A stretch of 64,000 bases of DNA from Putridiphycobacter sp045107045 (GTDB lineage: Bacteria > Bacteroidota > Bacteroidia > Flavobacteriales_D > Crocinitomicaceae), in assembly GCA_045107045.1 (NCBI GenBank), contig JBGCFR010000025.1, positions 14,696-78,695 on the forward strand, read 5' to 3'. The translations under genes and the position numbers were made by a program. The notes under the pieces were generated by a model, which searched no databases, was not told the origin of the DNA, and was given only the letters and a program-made list of their open reading frames with translations. Of this stretch, positions 60,831 to 64,000 are shown piece by piece (position 1 is the first letter of the stretch; every line of letters starts with the position of its first letter).

Positions 60831-62783
60831 TTACCAACCACTAGAGGATCCGCCACCGCTGGAGAAACCACCTCCCCAAGATGATCCACCACCGCCACTC
60901 CAAGAACTTCCACCGCCCCAAGATGACCCTCCTCGAGAATAGTTCGACTTGGATTTTCTGAGTTTTGGAATAGTATAGTTTTTTATCTTTTCGTGCTTAC
61001 AGTTTTCACAATAGTATTTGGTTTGCCCTTTCCCTGAACTAGAATAAGTTGCTGCCCTAATAGTTTTATCATATTCTTTAAAATATGTCTTGTGGGTGCA
61101 TTTAGGGCATCTTTTATACTTATTAATCCAATCTTTATAACCTAATATTAATATTTCGCTATGTGTTATTGTAACCCATACATCATAGTCAATAGATTTA
61201 ATTCGTTCCTCTGTTATTTGACCCTCTGACAAATATTCATCTTCTTCCTCTTCCTCTAATTTGTGCATTATCTCTCCTTGTAATTCCCCAAATCGAACAG
61301 TATTTCGCCAACGATTCATCAAAAATTTATTAAAAAAGAACAATACAGCAAATGGTAATGGAAAAAGAATTGGGAATACCAATAAGTTGAAAAACTTAAT
61401 AATGTGGTAGCGTTTATGTAAATCTTTCACAAAAATAATGGCTATTACTAAAACAATAATGTAAATAGCTAATAGAGCAGCTGAAAAGATTAAATAATAT
61501 AGTAGTGCTGGATAGCGCTCGTACCAAGGGTAATTACTATAATCAGTGTACGATTCGTAATTAGAATTATTTACTACAGGTACATCATTTCCTTCAAATA
61601 TTACTTCAATTCTATCTAAGCCCTTTAAAATACCTTGACCGTATTCTCCATTTCTAAAGCTTGGTTTCATATAGTCTTGACCTACTGAATAAGTCGCTGC
61701 ATCTGAAAGCACCAATTCAGTGCCAGAGCCAGTAATAAAAGTCAATGCACGTGGGTTAAGAACTACTTTTATAAGTAATCCATTGTTCTTGTCTTTTTTT
61801 CCAATCCCCCAAGCGTTAAATAACCTTAATCCAAAATCATATGCATCTTGATTATTGATAGAATTTAAGAAGACAACTGCAATTTCATATCCAGTATTGA
61901 TTTCAATTTCTTTTAACTTTTTATCAATTTGATTAGCTTCTGATTCTGTAATAATTTGATGAGGATTCGATACCCAAATATCATTGATACTACGTTGATT
62001 GGGAACATCAGAAACATCTCTAATCAAGCCTGATTTATATTCATATTCAATTTGCGAATAGTCAATAGTGATTTTGGGCGCTTTATTTTCTTCTTGTTCT
62101 GAATTGAGTTCAGAACCGTAGGCTATACCGTCATCAATCTGAGAATTTAATGAAGAACCTTGATTAACTTTTTGATTCTGTTTAGAATAGTATTGAACTG
62201 TTTCAAATTTTTTGCTAGCAATTATTACTTTATTTGGGTAAGAAGGGTACACTAGATTTTTGGTGACTTCTAGATCATAATAAAAAGAGACTTTATCCAC
62301 CAAATAATTTCCTAATTTTTGAAAAACAACATATTGGTAGGTGCCTTCATGTCCATTCTTCATTACAGGTTCATACTCTGCCCTCAAGTCATTAAGAAAA
62401 TCACTTTTGTAAATATCCGACAATTGACTTCCCAAGTAAAAATCAAGTTTTGATTGATCAGATACAAATAGTTGAATAATATACCTCCCATTTGTCAGAG
62501 GTTCTAAACGATTTTTGGCGGCATATTCTTTTAAAAATCGCTCTGTGGTTCCTTCAATACTTTTAACCGTAATGATAATTGGCTCTATTAGTCGCTTAAA
62601 AAAGTAAGTCTCCTTTAACATTGAAAATTTAGACTCCTTTTTTAAATCAACCATACCATCAGGATTAATGATATAATGATTTGTTTTGAAATCTGGTGCC
62701 TTTAAATCAGAGGCATTGTAAGATTCAGCATATAAAGTTGAAAGCTGAAATAGGATTAAGAAAAATAATAAAACTAACCTCAT
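60831..62783 (-). CDS. TPM-domain membrane protein with zinc ribbon and Gly/Ser tail
   Basis: This 650-residue protein has a signal peptide (about 1-19), a 240-residue region of unknown fold, and a TPM (Psb32-like) domain at about 265-400, with VSNPHQIITESEANQIDKKLKEIE, GYEIAVVFLNSI, FGLRLFNAWGIGKKDKNNGLLI and FITGSGTELVLSDA. After two or three membrane helices (about 425-490) comes a zinc ribbon (Cys-Pro-Lys-Cys at the start and Cys-Glu-Asn-Cys at the end), and then a Gly/Ser/Trp-rich tail. The TPM-LemA pair is common in bacteria. It overlaps the LemA-like gene by four bases. It is thought to act on envelope proteins, but its role is not settled. Confidence 0.85.
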   Translation of the reverse strand: MRLVLLFFLILFQLSTLYAESYNASDLKAPDFKTNHYIINPDGMVDLKKESKFSMLKETYFFKRLIEPIIITVKSIEGTTERFLKEYAAKNRLEPLTNGRYIIQLFVSDQSKLDFYLGSQLSDIYKSDFLNDLRAEYEPVMKNGHEGTYQYVVFQKLGNYLVDKVSFYYDLEVTKNLVYPSYPNKVIIASKKFETVQYYSKQNQKVNQGSSLNSQIDDGIAYGSELNSEQEENKAPKITIDYSQIEYEYKSGLIRDVSDVPNQRSINDIWVSNPHQIITESEANQIDKKLKEIEINTGYEIAVVFLNSINNQDAYDFGLRLFNAWGIGKKDKNNGLLIKVVLNPRALTFITGSGTELVLSDAATYSVGQDYMKPSFRNGEYGQGILKGLDRIEVIFEGNDVPVVNNSNYESYTDYSNYPWYERYPALLYYLIFSAALLAIYIIVLVIAIIFVKDLHKRYHIIKFFNLLVFPILFPLPFAVLFFFNKFLMNRWRNTVRFGELQGEIMHKLEEEEEDEYLSEGQITEERIKSIDYDVWVTITHSEILILGYKDWINKYKRCPKCTHKTYFKEYDKTIRAATYSSSGKGQTKYYCENCKHEKIKNYTIPKLRKSKSNYSRGGSSWGGGSSWSGGGGSSWGGGFSSGGGSSSGW

Positions 62784-63739
62784 TTATAATAAGGTTTAAT
62801 ATCAAAGCCGGGCAACTCCCCTTCATTTTGCTTTGCTAACGTATTAAATTGTCTAACCGCTTCATTATAGGCATTTCTTGCAAAGTTAATTCTGTTTTCG
62901 GCACCTTCAATACTAATAATTAGACTACTTTTATCAGAACCTGAAGTAGCCAATCCTTTAGCTTGATTAATTTTTTTCTCTAATTCTAATTCCAATTCAA
63001 TTCGCTCACTATCATTAGAAGTTTCAATATCGGACTGCAAGTTTTCAATGTCTCTCAACAGGCTATTATTACCATTGTTATTAACAGCTTTTAGTAGTTC
63101 TGGTACTAGATTATTGCGTCTATCTGTGGCCGAATTTACTAATTCAAGTTTTGCATTTACATTTTCTTCTAATTCAATAAGCTGATTTTTTAAAATATCA
63201 TTACTGTCAGCTTTTGATGGGCTGAAAGAACAATAACCTAATACGAAAATGAAAATTAATGCACCAATTCCATATAATACATACTTTTTCAGTTTACCAT
63301 CATCATTACTAATTCTTTTTTTATTCTGAACGGTACTTAAAACATTCAAAGCTTCTTTGTCATTCGGATCAACCTTTAATTCTTTTCGAGCAAAAAACTC
63401 AGCTTTTTGAAGCTTAACAGCATCATTATCATCAATCCACTGCATTAAGTAGGCTTGAGCTAAAACTGAGTTTCCATCTTTTAAATAGGGGTTGATTGCT
63501 GTTGCTTTATCTGCTGCTACTACCGCATCAACATAATTTCTGGCATCTAGATGATTTTTGGCCAAGGCTAAATTTTGATCTGCGTCATTTAAAAGTCTTT
63601 TCCAATCAGAATCAGACAAGCCCATTGAATTGGCTAGCTCTTGAAGTTCTGACAGAGTTAATGGTCTATCTCCATCTACCTCACCAGCGGCAACTATTTC
63701 CTTTAAATGTGCTTGAAATTTTTCTTCGTTAAAATCCAT
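62780..63739 (-). CDS. LemA-like protein with N-terminal TPR-like domain
   Basis: This 319-residue protein starts at the ATG at 63739 (MDFNEEKFQ) in preference to 63787, as the extra residues carry no conserved pattern and overlap the terminator of the gene upstream. Residues 1-150 are helical and TPR-like (AVVAADKATAINPYLKDGNSVLAQAYL, then RKELKVDPNDKEALNVLS). A single membrane helix (about 165-182, VLYGIGALIFIFVLGYC) is followed by a LemA-type coiled domain with LVNSATDRRNNLVPELLKAV and NFARNAYNEAVRQFNTLAKQ, ending PGFDIKPYYK. Normally LemA has the membrane helix first and no TPR domain. It overlaps the TPM gene by ATGA. Confidence 0.82.
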   Translation of the reverse strand: MDFNEEKFQAHLKEIVAAGEVDGDRPLTLSELQELANSMGLSDSDWKRLLNDADQNLALAKNHLDARNYVDAVVAADKATAINPYLKDGNSVLAQAYLMQWIDDNDAVKLQKAEFFARKELKVDPNDKEALNVLSTVQNKKRISNDDGKLKKYVLYGIGALIFIFVLGYCSFSPSKADSNDILKNQLIELEENVNAKLELVNSATDRRNNLVPELLKAVNNNGNNSLLRDIENLQSDIETSNDSERIELELELEKKINQAKGLATSGSDKSSLIISIEGAENRINFARNAYNEAVRQFNTLAKQNEGELPGFDIKPYYK

Positions 63740-63775
63740 TCTTGGATTTGGGTTTTGATTCGTGTAAAAATAGAA

Positions 63776-63801
63776 AAAAGTCAGCATTTTAGCTGACTTT
63801 T
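63776..63801 (-). terminator. rho-independent terminator of the T9SS fragment
   Basis: AAAAGTCAGC at 63776-63785 pairs with GCTGACTTTT at 63792-63801 around six bases, with T-rich sequence on the minus-strand 3' side. It lies 23 bases past the stop of the gene at the right edge. Confidence 0.85.
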
Positions 63802-63823
63802 CAATAATATTTTAACAGTTTTT

Positions 63824-64000
63824 TTAAAGCTTCCTACTAGTCAAGAACTCCCCATTCTTATCAATGAGTTTAACAATGTAAACTTGCTTAACTGTTGGAA
63901 GGTTTATAACTGATGATTCTTCTGATAATAATCTCCTTAATATTAGCTTGCCACTTATGTCATATAGCTCCAGAGTAGAATTAATAGGGGAGTTATTGAT
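63824..64000 (-). CDS. T9SS type A sorting-domain protein, C-terminal fragment
   Basis: The minus frame from the right edge runs 58 residues to a TAA (complement of 63824-63826). It reads as the end of a T9SS type A sorting domain: STLELYDISGKLILRRLL, a strand pair, and VYIVKLIDKNGEFLTSRKL, with the usual basic final residues. The domain directs export across the outer membrane. The rest of the protein lies outside the window. The hairpin at 63776-63801 is its terminator. Confidence 0.88.
   Translation of the reverse strand: MNNSPINSTLELYDISGKLILRRLLSEESSVINLPTVKQVYIVKLIDKNGEFLTSRKL

Noticed and set aside
1..64000. Insertion sequences, prophage, integron or toxin-antitoxin modules
   Set aside because: I saw no transposase, integrase, phage structural gene, attachment-site repeat or toxin motif anywhere on either strand.

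Overview
The window is AT-rich chromosomal DNA from a member of the Bacteroidota, most likely Flavobacteriales (a Crocinitomicaceae-like lineage is possible but not shown). The evidence is type IX secretion sorting domains (type A and CHU_C/type B), many SusC/D-free outer-membrane barrels and lipoproteins, a two-component-type propeller joined to a SpoIIE phosphatase, A-rich leaders instead of Shine-Dalgarno sites, and several copies of the Bacteroidota promoter (TTTG, about 19 bases, TAnnTTTG). No rRNA, insertion sequence, integrase, prophage or CRISPR array is visible. Most of the window is ordinary chromosome with short operons.

Layout. 1-3.3 kb: an esterase tail and a small accessory cluster (Tat-exported DinB-like protein, alpha/beta hydrolase, DHFR-like reductase, GNAT acetyltransferase). 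3.4-10.4 kb: membrane glycosyltransferase plus ECF sigma factor, Ppx/GppA phosphatase, a NatAB-type ABC exporter and a NYN/OST-HTH nuclease-like protein. 10.5-19.9 kb (minus strand): a T9SS-secreted multi-domain protein, glutathione peroxidase, a PIF1-like helicase, an O-methyltransferase, PrmC, a FadL-type barrel, and a low-complexity lipoprotein with Trp/Asn/Tyr and Thr-Pro-Thr-Arg-Ser repeats. 19.9-24.1 kb: proS, two identical tRNA-Glu genes, rpsT and an OmpA-family protein, with clear promoters and terminators. 24.3-29.1 kb: a four-gene unit with a VTC-type polyphosphate polymerase domain, a DUF4956 membrane protein, a large secreted beta-propeller and a small membrane-anchored protein.

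29.1-37.5 kb: an initiating sugar transferase with a lipoprotein, a Gfo/Idh/MocA oxidoreductase and a hydrolase; a lipoprotein/barrel pair; cystathionine beta-synthase with a BtuF-like protein that lacks a signal peptide; and a MazG-like pyrophosphohydrolase. 37.5-45.6 kb: the propeller-SpoIIE sensor, rplS, a zinc-ribbon/TerB protein, a MoxR ATPase, a rhomboid protease divergent from a barrel, and a LysM glucosaminidase. 45.9-52.4 kb: a helical-repeat protein of unknown role, an MFS carrier, an acyltransferase, PriA and a rhodanese lipoprotein. 52.5-57.1 kb: a 1522-residue adhesin-like T9SS protein made of about 15 units of 68-69 residues in an A-B-C higher-order pattern. 57.3-64 kb: a small lipoprotein with a coiled-coil partner, a UMF1-type carrier, SurE, a TPM-domain/LemA-like pair, and the C-terminal tail of another T9SS protein.

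The common theme is the cell envelope: secretion of large repetitive surface proteins, outer-membrane barrels and lipoproteins, and polysaccharide and cell-wall handling. The strongest candidate for an uncharacterised system is the VTC-DUF4956-propeller-membrane protein operon. The repeat-built surface proteins (18.3-19.9 and 52.5-57.1 kb) are the next most interesting. All functions are inferred from motifs read by eye, and no database search was run.
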